Made by a program: the position numbers and the translations under genes | From: a virus | Reading direction: 5' to 3' (one strand) | DNA: 64,000 bases | IMG/VR virus record: IMGVR_UViG_3300043803_000118 | Coordinates: 1 to 64,000 of that record | The notes under the pieces: generated by a model | Seen by the model: the letters and a program-made list of their open reading frames with translations, nothing else | Told to the model about the DNA's origin: nothing | Databases searched by the model: none | Shown here: positions 35,601 to 45,900 of the stretch, in pieces | Numbering within the stretch: position 1 is the first letter of the stretch | Layout of the letters: the number at the start of each line of letters is the position of its first letter

Positions 35601-36019
35601 CGGGAATCAAGATTCCAAGTATTGCCTTGAATACAACTGACAGAGCAAGCCTAACTGATGCTATATCCAGCACATTAGGAGATCCTGGTATACCGGCGCC
35701 GAACTTTGGTGAAGTAGATGAAGCCGTTAAGGGTATAGCGGCAGACTTTGATACTCAAAAGACTGAATACATTTTGGCACAAGGTGAATTAGTGCTTCAA
35801 CGTCTTGAAGATGAAAACAACATAGCAATCGCACTTGACGAATGGTTGACCGCACAAAATACATTACCACCGGGTGACCCCTCAATCGATGAGGCCAAAG
35901 ATGCATATGATGATGCTATAGCAACATGGGAATCTACTGTGCAAGAATTAGAAGATTTGGACAAAGATTATCCACTAATCGCCGCTGCCATATATGGTAC
36001 GCCAACCCAGTCTGCGTAA
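32624..36019 (+). CDS. gp5: Baseplate central spike gp5, lysozyme domain not seen, long C-terminal extension
   Basis: 1131 residues versus 575 in T4. An OB-fold domain (about 25-125: LGIVKDNVDPKRMGQLMVYL, PPDIGTTVLCIFVEGDLNYG) is followed by a region with no lysozyme motif that I can recognise. The VgrG-like beta-helix spans about 255-400 (GTVDVYATNSINLRTQGDLN, LHADNNVNIHATKNLNLQ). After residue 440 comes about 690 residues of Ala/Thr/Ser/Gly-rich, largely helical sequence with no known domain, ending in an acidic helix. I infer a trimeric membrane-piercing spike. The wall-cutting activity that T4 gp5 supplies may be provided here by the amidase in the tape measure. Ribosome site AAGGAGAT before the ATG. 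Confidence 0.88.
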   Translation: MAVDIQKPAGTLKRSSPEAGGANPRLVPALGIVKDNVDPKRMGQLMVYLTDNSGLDPDNKDSWRPVQMLSPFFGYTRGDAAGDSLGTYKTNPSSYGMWMSPPDIGTTVLCIFVEGDLNYGFYIGSVPQPEALQMIPAIGATDNIIPNGGEANSYGGALRLPVTNINLNNKDVADSSEYLTAPKPVHSYTSAIMFQQGILRDPIRGPIGSSSQRETPSRVGWGIITPGRPIYEGGYDDKQIASNLKADNSQKLRVVSRRGGHSIVMDDGDVIGRDNLVRIRTSLGHQILMSDDGQTLMLLHSNGQSYIELGKEGTVDVYATNSINLRTQGDLNLHADNNVNIHATKNLNLQGENIHINTEKELKTRVGTDYSLSALGKHLTKVTGAMSMESSGDISMASTSIAYVNGSKVNLNSGQTGTRPTDVPAIDKVLHTDTLFDSVKGFLAAPAKLVSITSRAPAHAPWSNAGQGVDVKVDLNASTQLPEAPPTAVSNTNEAAASVLDNPVRTSTAAAAPEVPAASKALNTDVTTAMTGAVAQAAPTGPLANAVTQGVTVANVGNSVQVGVGKFALTPGQLEQAGTIKPGSSALINSLAATTGNAVTSMTNNLFTGQPGAQTLNQLVSNVGAQATALSTTFQKAQTTLQNSGVLSGAETASQIGGAVLAGATKGITDTIGAIQQIGSGAALDGLTNQANAILGDISSGNFAAAVGEGINGAISGLQDSVSALTQQSPSLSGVIESTKGLAASAFQSIAASMKPMEPNVPQNLTELAKQAAEETMAIATDTLEDLEAAASGLADDLLAAVPTGGISGALSNALPNGSSLADSLEKASQGLAGALGNTAVSSAMSKLTGVAKAADSTVAAFATPNQSNPLNKNALIGAANTIASGITSSVTSTVASGLSKLPGGAGVAAAVTNLGSGSLPALPGTDTLKDAITGSFATALTGVNQLTANAQALLDGAQTQIGGVKELLSSVLPPGAASQLQSALSSLTSSGSGIKIPSIALNTTDRASLTDAISSTLGDPGIPAPNFGEVDEAVKGIAADFDTQKTEYILAQGELVLQRLEDENNIAIALDEWLTAQNTLPPGDPSIDEAKDAYDDAIATWESTVQELEDLDKDYPLIAAAIYGTPTQSA

Positions 36020-36023
36020 GGTA

Positions 36024-36031
36024 AATAAATA
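36024..36031 (+). promoter_or_regulatory. Late-promoter-like box AATAAATA, 5 nt from ATG
   Basis: AATAAATA then AAGTT then the gp25 ATG at 36037; no Shine-Dalgarno sequence. Predicted +1 coincides with the ATG. Confidence 0.5.
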
Positions 36032-36036
36032 AAGTT

Positions 36037-36489
36037 ATGTCAGAATATATCGGATTCAGCACACTCAATGCTAATAAACCAAAATCAACCAACCTTAGCG
36101 TAGGTGTAGCGGGTGGCGTGGGAACCATCACTCAGGGGTTAGTTCCCGGTAAGAAATTTAAGTTAACTGATCAGCAGTTAGTCATACAAGATTTCATTAA
36201 TGCATTAAACATCCGACGCGGAGAGAAAGTAGGAAAACCTAGTTACGGTACTACTTTATGGAATTTCGTGTTCGAACCTAACACCAGCGATGTACAAATA
36301 GCATTAGAACAAGAAATCAGACGAGTTGCTAGCAGTGATCCTAGAATATTAATCGATTATGTCAGAGCATTTCCTAAAGAAAATGGCATATTGATGGAAG
36401 TGCAATTAGGAATTCAGCCGTATAATCAAGCATTATTACTCAGCGTGTTTTTCAATAGCAACACGAATAAAGCATCTATCCAATCTTAA
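36037..36489 (+). CDS. gp25: Baseplate wedge protein gp25
   Basis: 150 residues, the GPW/gp25 family with a lysozyme-like fold but no catalysis. Conserved stretches: IQDFINALNIRRGEKVGKPS, YGTTLWNFVFEPNTSD and RVASSDPRILID. It forms the inner wedge that initiates sheath polymerisation. A 45-residue N-terminal extension is specific to this version. The late box 5 nt before the ATG predicts a leaderless mRNA; read-through from gp5 is also likely. Confidence 0.93.
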   Translation: MSEYIGFSTLNANKPKSTNLSVGVAGGVGTITQGLVPGKKFKLTDQQLVIQDFINALNIRRGEKVGKPSYGTTLWNFVFEPNTSDVQIALEQEIRRVASSDPRILIDYVRAFPKENGILMEVQLGIQPYNQALLLSVFFNSNTNKASIQS

Positions 36490-36509
36490 AAACACGGTTT
36501 TTCAGGTTT

Positions 36510-36517
36510 GATAAATA
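36510..36517 (+). promoter_or_regulatory. Late promoter GATAAATA for gp6 and the giant gene
   Basis: GATAAATA, predicted start near 36523, leader 14 nt with only a weak AGAGA ribosome site. Confidence 0.65.
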
Positions 36518-36536
36518 CTCAAATCAGAGATAAACT

Positions 36537-39500
36537 ATGGCTAAGAGTTCAAGACAAGCAGCGTTATTCGGAATTAACGATTGGAAGGCGATTTATCAGA
36601 CCTTCCGAGAAGCAGACTTCCGCAGTTACGATTATGAAACACTACGTAAGAGTTTCATAGATTACCTTCGCGTTTACTACCCGGAAACGTTTAACGATTA
36701 TATTGAATCAAGCGAGTTTATCGCATTGCTTGATGTCATGGCATTCATGGGGCAGGGTCTAGCATTCAGAAATGACTTGAATGCTCGCGAAAACTTCATC
36801 GATACAGCAGAACGCCGCGATAGCGTCATCAAATTAGCCAATCTTGTTAGTTATACCCCTAAACGCAATCTATGCTCAGAGGGTGTACTAAAAGTAACAA
36901 GCATACAGACCACCCAGAATATCACAGACTTGAATGGCGTGAATCTAGGGAATCTTCCTATATTATGGAATGATCCTGCGAATCCAAGTTGGTTCGAACA
37001 ATTCAACACTATCATCAATTCAGCATTGGTCAGTACACAAAGAGTAGGTAAGCCCGGAAATATATCTGACCTATTAGGTATCACAACTGCTGAATATAGC
37101 CTACAAATACCTGATGGCACACTGCCTATAGTACCATTCACTAGCACAGTCGATGGTAAGACTATGGATTTTGAATTAGTTAGTGTGACTAGCATAGACG
37201 AGAGTTATCTTTACGAGATTCCCCCGGCCCCTACAGGTCGTTTCAATATGCTCTATCAAAATGATAGATTAGGATTCGCTAGCGCAAATACTGGTTACTT
37301 CTTTTATTTCAAGCAAGGTATTTTAAACAACTATGATTTCGTTCTTGAGCAACAGATCTCCAATCAGACAGTAGATGTCAACATACAAGGTATTAATAAT
37401 ACAGATACTTGGTTATATCAATTAAACACTAATAATAACACAAGAACATTATGGAATAAAGTCGATAACGTTTATGCTGACGCATACTTGCAGACAGAGA
37501 CTAGCAAGAAGAGTATTTTTAGTGTAAGTTCAAGATTTAACGATCAAGTCACATATAATTTCGGTGATGGTGTGTTCAGCAACATTCCAGTAGGAACATT
37601 TCGTGCATACGTTCGCGCAAGTAATGGATTGACATACACTGTAGATCCTAGTGAGATGCAGGGTATTAGTGTAGCATTCACATACATCAGCCGCGAAGGT
37701 CGTGCTGAGACATTGACAGTAGGATTAGAATTAACACAACCCGTGAGTAATGCACAGGCACGTGAGAGTTTGCCGAGCATCAAGCAACGCGCACCAACAC
37801 GTTATTATACACAGAATCGTATGGTTAATGGCGAAGACTATAATAACTTCCCATATACATTATACAGTTCTATCATCAAATCAAAAGCGGTCAATCGCAG
37901 TAGTATCGGTGTGTCAAAGAATTTAGATTTGCTTGATCCAACAGGCAAATATTCAAGCATCAATAGCATAGGCAGTGATGGTGGATTATGGAGTGATAGT
38001 GATAATGGATTCTTAGAATTAAATGTCAATAATACAAGCACTATCATATCATTCTTAGCCGATACATTGACCGGTACGTTAGCACAGAATAGAGCGACAC
38101 AATTTTATCTAAATGCTACCGACGATCCTACAAACACACATTATCAAAGATTTAGTATCGACCAAGCGTCAGGTGATGGCACAGTATATTGGAATACTAG
38201 TAACGTTAACGGTAGTAGTGAGAACGGATATTTTTATATACTAGATAATACTGTGGAAACACCTATCATGATAGGTACTTTTTCAACTAACAATGTCAAG
38301 TATGTTACTAAAGGTGCGTTGGTTAAATTCATAGCACCGTCCGGTTATTATTTTGATAAAAATAATCGTCTAGCACCAGGACTACCGGGCCCAAGTGATA
38401 GCAGTTTCATATGGACAACTGTGTTAAATGTGGCAGGTGACGGCAGCAATACTGGTCAAGGAAATTTCAGCAACGGTATAGGTCCAGTGACATTAAATGG
38501 TTATGTTCCTGGTGGTGCTATACTCACTACTGTTATCCCTGCGTTTGATAACGCTTTCCCTGTACAGGTTATACAGCAAGCGATACAGCAAGTAGAATTA
38601 CAAAGAAATTTTACTTTAGTATTTTACAACAATCGCACGATTAATCAACCGCGTTGGGAAATAAGCAGTGCAAACGATCCAAATTGGTTCGTTAAGTTTC
38701 AAAACATCGGTGAAAATAGATGGACTGTATTATTCAAATCATTGCGTTATTATTTCGGTAGTGTCGATGAAACACGTTTCACTTATGCATTGAACGAACT
38801 TGTATATGATCCTTTCTCAGGAAAGATACTACAAGACTTTATCAATGTTTTGGGTATCAATACTCAACCTAATACTGTTAATGCGATAGGCAAAGATACA
38901 AAGGTTAACATCATAGGTCAAACTGTTGAAAGCGACGGTTATGTAAATGATTTTGAAGTAGAGATTGCAAGCACAGATGTTAATAATAGAGTGCTAGTGT
39001 TGAATCCAGACTTCTTTGAAGAATTAACCGGCATTGTGCCCGGAAGCACTAACATCGGTAAGTATGCATTTTTTGAAATAGTACAGGATGCAGTCAATCT
39101 AACAAGATTACAACTCTTACCAAGCACCGATGTTAATTATCAATACTCAGTAAAAAATCAAATTGAAATTGTAAAATATGATTATCCTGTAGGACAATTG
39201 TTCTATGCTTACACTGATAATAAATTTTATAAGACAGTACAGGACATCACAGTAACACAGACTAGTTACGTGCTTACGGAACAAACAAATTATCTTGTAA
39301 AACCGGGCCGTCAGGGTTTAAGTTATCAATATCGCCATAATAGCAACAACACTACTCGCATAGACCCTGCAACTACTAATATAATCGATTTGTATGTTGT
39401 GACACAGGCTTATTATACACAATATCAGAATTATATTCAAGATACTACAGACACAGTACCAGAACCAAGTAGACCAACTATCGCAGAATTAAGTGCGGCG

Positions 39501-39932
39501 TATGGTCAGGTTCAAGATTACAAAATGTTGAGTGATTCTGTGGTATTAAATAGTGTAGTGTTCAAGCCATTGTTTGGACCCAAAGCAGTGCCGGCGCTAA
39601 GAGGAACTATTAAAGTGATTAAGACTAGTGATACTACAGCGAGTGAAAGTGAAATACGTAGTGCGGTGTTATCAGCGATGAACACTTATTTCGATATTAA
39701 TAATTGGAATTTCGGAGACACATTCTATTTCAGTGAACTCAGCGCATATCTACACAATGAATTAGGTGATTTGATCAGTTCAGCAGTATTGGTACCAAAT
39801 GATCCCACTGAGCCATTCGGTACATTATATGAGATCAAATGTAAGCCGTATGAAATATTCGTCAATGGTGCAGTAGCAGATAGCATTTTAGTAATATCAG
39901 CATTAACACCAGATCAATTACAAGTAGCATAA
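36537..39932 (+). CDS. gp6: Baseplate wedge protein gp6
   Basis: 1131 residues versus 660 in T4. The N-terminus is diagnostic: DYLRVYYPETFNDYIESSEF, then IALLDVMAFMGQGLAFRNDL, then NARENFIDTAERRDSVIKLA. The middle has VNGEDYNNFPYTLYSS, the J-like wedge segment shared with other contractile tails, and the C-terminus has YFDINNWNFGDTFYFSELSA with a YLHNELGD segment. It forms the iris-like ring of the baseplate as a heterotrimer with gp7. The extra length is in a central beta-rich insertion (about 480-760). Confidence 0.94.
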   Translation: MAKSSRQAALFGINDWKAIYQTFREADFRSYDYETLRKSFIDYLRVYYPETFNDYIESSEFIALLDVMAFMGQGLAFRNDLNARENFIDTAERRDSVIKLANLVSYTPKRNLCSEGVLKVTSIQTTQNITDLNGVNLGNLPILWNDPANPSWFEQFNTIINSALVSTQRVGKPGNISDLLGITTAEYSLQIPDGTLPIVPFTSTVDGKTMDFELVSVTSIDESYLYEIPPAPTGRFNMLYQNDRLGFASANTGYFFYFKQGILNNYDFVLEQQISNQTVDVNIQGINNTDTWLYQLNTNNNTRTLWNKVDNVYADAYLQTETSKKSIFSVSSRFNDQVTYNFGDGVFSNIPVGTFRAYVRASNGLTYTVDPSEMQGISVAFTYISREGRAETLTVGLELTQPVSNAQARESLPSIKQRAPTRYYTQNRMVNGEDYNNFPYTLYSSIIKSKAVNRSSIGVSKNLDLLDPTGKYSSINSIGSDGGLWSDSDNGFLELNVNNTSTIISFLADTLTGTLAQNRATQFYLNATDDPTNTHYQRFSIDQASGDGTVYWNTSNVNGSSENGYFYILDNTVETPIMIGTFSTNNVKYVTKGALVKFIAPSGYYFDKNNRLAPGLPGPSDSSFIWTTVLNVAGDGSNTGQGNFSNGIGPVTLNGYVPGGAILTTVIPAFDNAFPVQVIQQAIQQVELQRNFTLVFYNNRTINQPRWEISSANDPNWFVKFQNIGENRWTVLFKSLRYYFGSVDETRFTYALNELVYDPFSGKILQDFINVLGINTQPNTVNAIGKDTKVNIIGQTVESDGYVNDFEVEIASTDVNNRVLVLNPDFFEELTGIVPGSTNIGKYAFFEIVQDAVNLTRLQLLPSTDVNYQYSVKNQIEIVKYDYPVGQLFYAYTDNKFYKTVQDITVTQTSYVLTEQTNYLVKPGRQGLSYQYRHNSNNTTRIDPATTNIIDLYVVTQAYYTQYQNYIQDTTDTVPEPSRPTIAELSAAYGQVQDYKMLSDSVVLNSVVFKPLFGPKAVPALRGTIKVIKTSDTTASESEIRSAVLSAMNTYFDINNWNFGDTFYFSELSAYLHNELGDLISSAVLVPNDPTEPFGTLYEIKCKPYEIFVNGAVADSILVISALTPDQLQVA

Positions 39933-39933
39933 G

Positions 39934-42900
39934 ATGACCAGAATACGTACACTAGAATTTTTACCGGGCATATTCCAAACTGAAACTAATAGTCAGTTCT
40001 TAGCAGCCACGCTCGACCAATTAGTCAATCCTCCTGTAACACAAACTATACAAGGATTCGTGGGTAGTAAATTTGGTTATGGTGTTGACGCTAAAGATTA
40101 CTATGTAACAGAACCAAATAAAGTTCGTAGAGATTATCAATTAGAACCGGGTGTAGTATTCTTAAAGGACAATGAAACTACTGCCTACGATTTTATTAGT
40201 TATCCTGGCATAATTGACTCATTGAAGTTGCAAGGTGCTATCACTAGTAGAAACGATGAGTTATTTGAAAGTCAGTTCTATAGTTGGGACAGTTTTACTA
40301 ACTTAGATAAGATCATCAACTATAATCAGTATTACTGGTTACCTGACGGTCCTCCCGCCGTAATAGTTGCGGCTTCAACTGTCTTTACAGAAAACGATTA
40401 CATAGTCAATTCACTGCCAGAAGCATACAATATCAGAGCAGTAGGCGCAGGTGTTGGTACTAATAATCCAACAATCACCTTATTAAGAGGTGGTACATAT
40501 AATTTTATAGTAGATCAAAACACAAGATTTTGGATACAGGGCGAGCCGGGAGTAACAGGCTATAGTCCTACGCAGCCTAATTTAAATACTAGAGACGTAT
40601 ACGGCGTTAACAACAACGGTGAAGACCGCGGCGTAGTATCATTTCAAGTACCTCAAAAAGATGCACAGAATGAATTCAATTACCCCGGTAATAATACAGT
40701 AGGTGTTGTTAGCACAAGACCTTTTAGCCAGATCAATGGTGCAAGATTAGCAGACATTGGCGGTATTGATGGGGTCACGGCACTAAATGGTAGAACAGTT
40801 ATGTTCTACAATACCGGCGTAACTAACGAGATAGGCTATGTTAGTTCATTCTTTGATCAATCAGCATATGATAGAAATACAGGATCTATTTCCTCACCGC
40901 TGACTATCAATGCTAGTTCGATAAATGGATTAGGTGCGATCACAGTAAGCAACGTTTCACAATTACAGATAGGACAGACTGTAACATTTGTAGGAACTGG
41001 TTTTGGTGGTATACAGGCATATAATGCTGACGTAGAAAATGCTATATCTACCAATAGTTTGATTGTAGGAAAGAAATATTTCATCGATCAAGTGGGAACG
41101 AGTAACTGGATCAATCTTGGCGTAGCATCAAGCGCAATAGTAGACGCACAGATTGTAGGTACACAGTTAAGAGTTTATAAAACTGTTTCTGGTTCATTCA
41201 GTATAGGTGATACATTAAATGGTTCAGGCGTAACTACAGGCACCAAGATTCTTGATTTTGATGAGATTGCTACCAACAATAATTATTTGAATGCGTCAAG
41301 TGTCACAGTAGGTGATTCATATCTTGTAAGATCATTTGTAGACGGTGCAGGAAATACAACCGACTTCACAGCGATGGGCGCTCCTGCTTCTGGCGTTATC
41401 AACGGTAGCATAGTAGGTACTGTGTTGACTGTGAACAGTATATCATCAGGTGCAGTCAATGTAGGATCTTATATAACAGGTCCCGGCATAGTAAAAGGTA
41501 CTTACATCGTAAGTCAAGGTACTACGGCTAACACATATGTTATAAACAAGACACAGGTCGTCACTGGTCCTATGACATTACAGCCAAGCGTGAACACATT
41601 GTTTACGGCTACTGCTGTGGGTTCAGGTTCAGGAACAGTGAGCATACCTACATATACAGTAAGCATCAACCAAACTGTTGCTAGAAGTAATATCAATGTC
41701 TATCCTATACAAGAAGGTACTATATTCACAGCAGCCGCAAACGATGCAGGCAACGGCTTTGTAATCCCATTTAATCCAGACATTTATTATGTGACTGGTA
41801 TTAATACTGGAACAAATCAAATCACTATAAGCCAATCATTAAATGGTCCTACGTTCTTACCTACTAGCCCCGCTAGCGGTTCTATGACTGTTAGAATCAA
41901 TCAAGGATTGTATGAGCAAGGATTTTATACTCAAGTAAACGACACATTCTATACTGTAGTATTCTTGGGTGATGCAGATGATCCTGTTCTTAGCCTAAGA
42001 CCTGCAGGTTCTATACCTATCGAACAAAAGATCACACCGCAATACGGTACACAATATGTTGGACTGCATTTCGTTAAAAATTCTACTGGTGTGATACAAG
42101 AATTACCGTACATCTCTGCCCCATTAGACACATTATATTATCAAGACGGTACTAATCCTAACAGAGTAGGCGTCATCAAATTGATTGAAAACAATGAGAC
42201 TAACTTGATCGATGTTGACGCTGATATATTAGGTAAAACGAATTATACATCAAAGAATGGTGTAGTATTCACTAATGGTTTGAAAGTCTCATTTGATGGA
42301 GATGTCATACCACGAAGTTATCTAAGTGGTGAATACTATGTAGAAGGTGTGGGCACTGCTATAGAATTAATATCTGTGACTTCATTGGAAGTTCCGGAGC
42401 CCTTCACTACATCAACATACAGCCCATATGATATATTACCATATGACATAGGACCGTTTGATGAAGGTTTAAATATACCTAACAATTCAGACTATATCAC
42501 AATAGCAAGAAATAGCATTAACAAAAATGCATGGGCGCGTAGCAATCGTTGGTTCCATATACAAGTCATACAAGCGACTGCGGATTATAACGATAACTCA
42601 GCCATACTTGATGAATATGCCAAATCAACAAATAAAGCAAAAAGACCTATACTTGAATTTTATCCTAACTTAAAATTATTCAACTCAGGTACTATAGGTA
42701 AAACTGCTGTAGATTTTGTTGATACTAGAACAACCAATGCATTTGAGTATGTAGAGAATCAACAGAATTATTATCCTGATGTACAAACATATACCGCATA
42801 TCAAGGAACTGTAAATTCTAACAACACACCTATCACTGTAGCCAATTTATTGATAGATCAATATTATGCTATAGAGACTTTAGGATCGACTTCTACTGTC

Positions 42901-45900
42901 ACTTGGCAATCATTGGGTGCAATACAAGATCAAGATGGTGGATTTGAAATAGGTGTAGAATATATCATAACAGATTTGGGTACCACTACACAGGCTAATT
43001 GGAATTTTATCGCTGGTACTACTACTACCCCAGTCTCATATTCGGTGGGCAATAAATTTACAGCAAAACAATCAGGTACAGGTACCGGCAACGGTACTGC
43101 GCTCAAAGTATTGTTCCAAACATCACTTGCCGGTGTATTGAATTCTGATGAACTTGCATCTGGTCAAATGTATACGATCACTTCATTGGGTACCACTCAG
43201 TGGAATAATATAGGCTATGTCGGTACTCCTATAATAGGTGGCACATTTACTGCTAGCGGCCCTGCTATTGGTACGGGTACTGCTATACAGGGTAACGGAA
43301 CTGTAAAACAAAAAACTACCACGACAGTAACTATCGATCCAGATCATGTCACGGGCACATTTAGTCAAGGTCAATGGATAAATGATCTAAGATTGAATAA
43401 TCCAAGCGCGTTGCCTATAGGTACTAGAATACTTTCTATAGAAAATACAGATCCTTATCAGATGACTGTATACTGGCCTATACCATCTAACAACATAGTT
43501 TCGGCAGTGACCAGTGCATCATTTGTAGCAAGCACAAAAGACAATACTGATTTATTGTTGTTTCCCGGCGCTAGAGTTGTGTTCGCAGCAGATGAAAACC
43601 TATTGATAAGAAACAAGATTTATGTTGTGGGCTTCAACAACACTGGATCAGAATCATATCCAGTCATCACATTGACTGAAGCAGAAGACGGCTTAGTTTT
43701 AGAAAACGACATGTTCAGCGTTGAGAAAGGTTTCTCTAATAAAGGAAAAACTTTCTATTTCGATAGTGATGAATATAAGCAAGCACAACAGAAACAAACA
43801 GTTAACCAAGCACCGTTATTTGATATCTTTGATGAAAACGGCATAAGTTATGGTGATGAAACTGTCTACAACAGTTCGTCATTTACTGGATGTAAACTGT
43901 TTAATTACAAGATCAGTGAAGGTATAAATGACACTATTCTAGGATTCCCTATCAGTTTTAGTTCTATTAACAACGTAGGTGATATCTCATTTGAAGTGTC
44001 ATTATATACACAGCAATTTGATTATATCGACAATGGAAGCTCAGTCACTTCATATGTAAATAATGGATTTGTTTATGATTACAATACCAGAGATGAATAT
44101 GATAGATTGATCGGCTGGCAGACAGCAGTAGCACCAAGTACACAGTATCAAGTATTTCAATTTGAATATGTTGCGAATGATCCTGCATTAGTCTTAGAGC
44201 CAGAACAGACTTTTGATTATGTAGTGACTGTAGACGTACCGCAATTAAGTGTTGATACAACGATATGGCCTAGCCTCGAAGTTTACAACAACAATAATAT
44301 ATTGACATTGGGTACAGATTATACTGTAGAAAACAAGATCGATTCTACAGTGATCACTATCAAGTTGTCTGAAGATATAGACACACCTATTGAAGTGTTG
44401 ATATTGAGTAACAAGGTAAGTGCAGATGCTTATTACACTATACCTATCAACTTAAGCAACAACCCATTCAATAGCAATCCAGATAATGTAGACATCGGTG
44501 ACATACGCGGTCATTATCAAACTATTTTTGATAATAATCCAGACACATCAGGCGTGATGTTTGGTTCTAACAATTATCGCGATCTAGGTAACATGGTACC
44601 ATGGGGCAATAGAATCATACAGAATAGCGCAAGCCTTGTATTGCCCGGCGCATTCTTGCGTAACCCAAGACATAACTTATTTGATTCTCTATTATTCAAC
44701 AGCAGAGAATATATCAAGTTCAAGACATTATTAGTCGATACCACAGACAAACTTAACATTCAGCAAAAATATGATCCGGCGCTTATACTTGATCTAGCAT
44801 TGGATACTATAACTTCAGTCAAGAGCCAAGACCAACCATTCTTCTGGTCTGACATGATACCTAACAAGGCACCATATATCAGTCAGACATATAACTTTAA
44901 TAATCAAGCAGAGACTAGTGTATTTCCATTAAGCAAGATTTACGATTTTAGTACTGCTAACTATGATGGTGTTCTAGTTTATCTACAAAGAAAGATACAG
45001 GGCATCGTAGTTACTAAGCAATTAGTAAGAGGCACAGATTATGTAGTAAGCATAGATAGTCCTAGCGTGACAGTCAACGTGTTTTTACAAACCAATGATA
45101 AAATCATAGTCAAAGAATATAATCAAACTTATGGTTCTTATATCCCCAACACTCCAACTAAGTTGGGTCTATATCCATTATATCTACCTTCAGTAGTATT
45201 GGATAATACATACATAGAACCTACTTATTTCATACAGGGTCATGATGGCTCATATAATAAACTATATGGTGATTATAATGAAACTCTAGGAATGTTAGTA
45301 GACTTCAGAGATCAAGTGTTATTAGAGTTTGAGACTAGAGTTTATAATAACATCAAACTAAGTAGAACATTACCTATCGAAACTGCTGAAATCGTTCCGG
45401 GTTATTTCCGCGACACAGCATTATCATATGTTGAATTCACAGAAATATATAGTAAGAATTTCTTAGATTGGATCGGTCAAAATAGACTTGATTACAAAAC
45501 ACAATTATATAACGCTAACGATCCTTATACATACAACTACAGAGACAGTAGTTTAAAATTAGATAATAGCACAGTGTTGCAAGGATATTGGAGAGGTATA
45601 TACGAATACTTGTATGATACTTCTACACCAAATTTGACACCGTGGGATATGATCGGTTATGCAAATAAGCCTGTCTGGTGGGAAGATCGTTATGGTCCTG
45701 CCCCATACACAAGCAATAACTTAATTTTGTGGACTGACCTACAAAACGGTATTGATTACAATGGCGGTCAACCAGTAGTAAGAACACTATATAAGAGACC
45801 GGGATTGCTAGAGATAATTCCTGTTGATAGTCAAGGAGAACTAAGACAACCAATAGATGCAGTCATAGGTAACTACAACCAACTGACATTTAAGCGCGAC

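Noticed and set aside
32624-36019. Lysozyme domain in gp5 as in T4
   Set aside because: The segment between OB fold and beta-helix shows no glutamate/aspartate/threonine catalytic pattern that I recognise.
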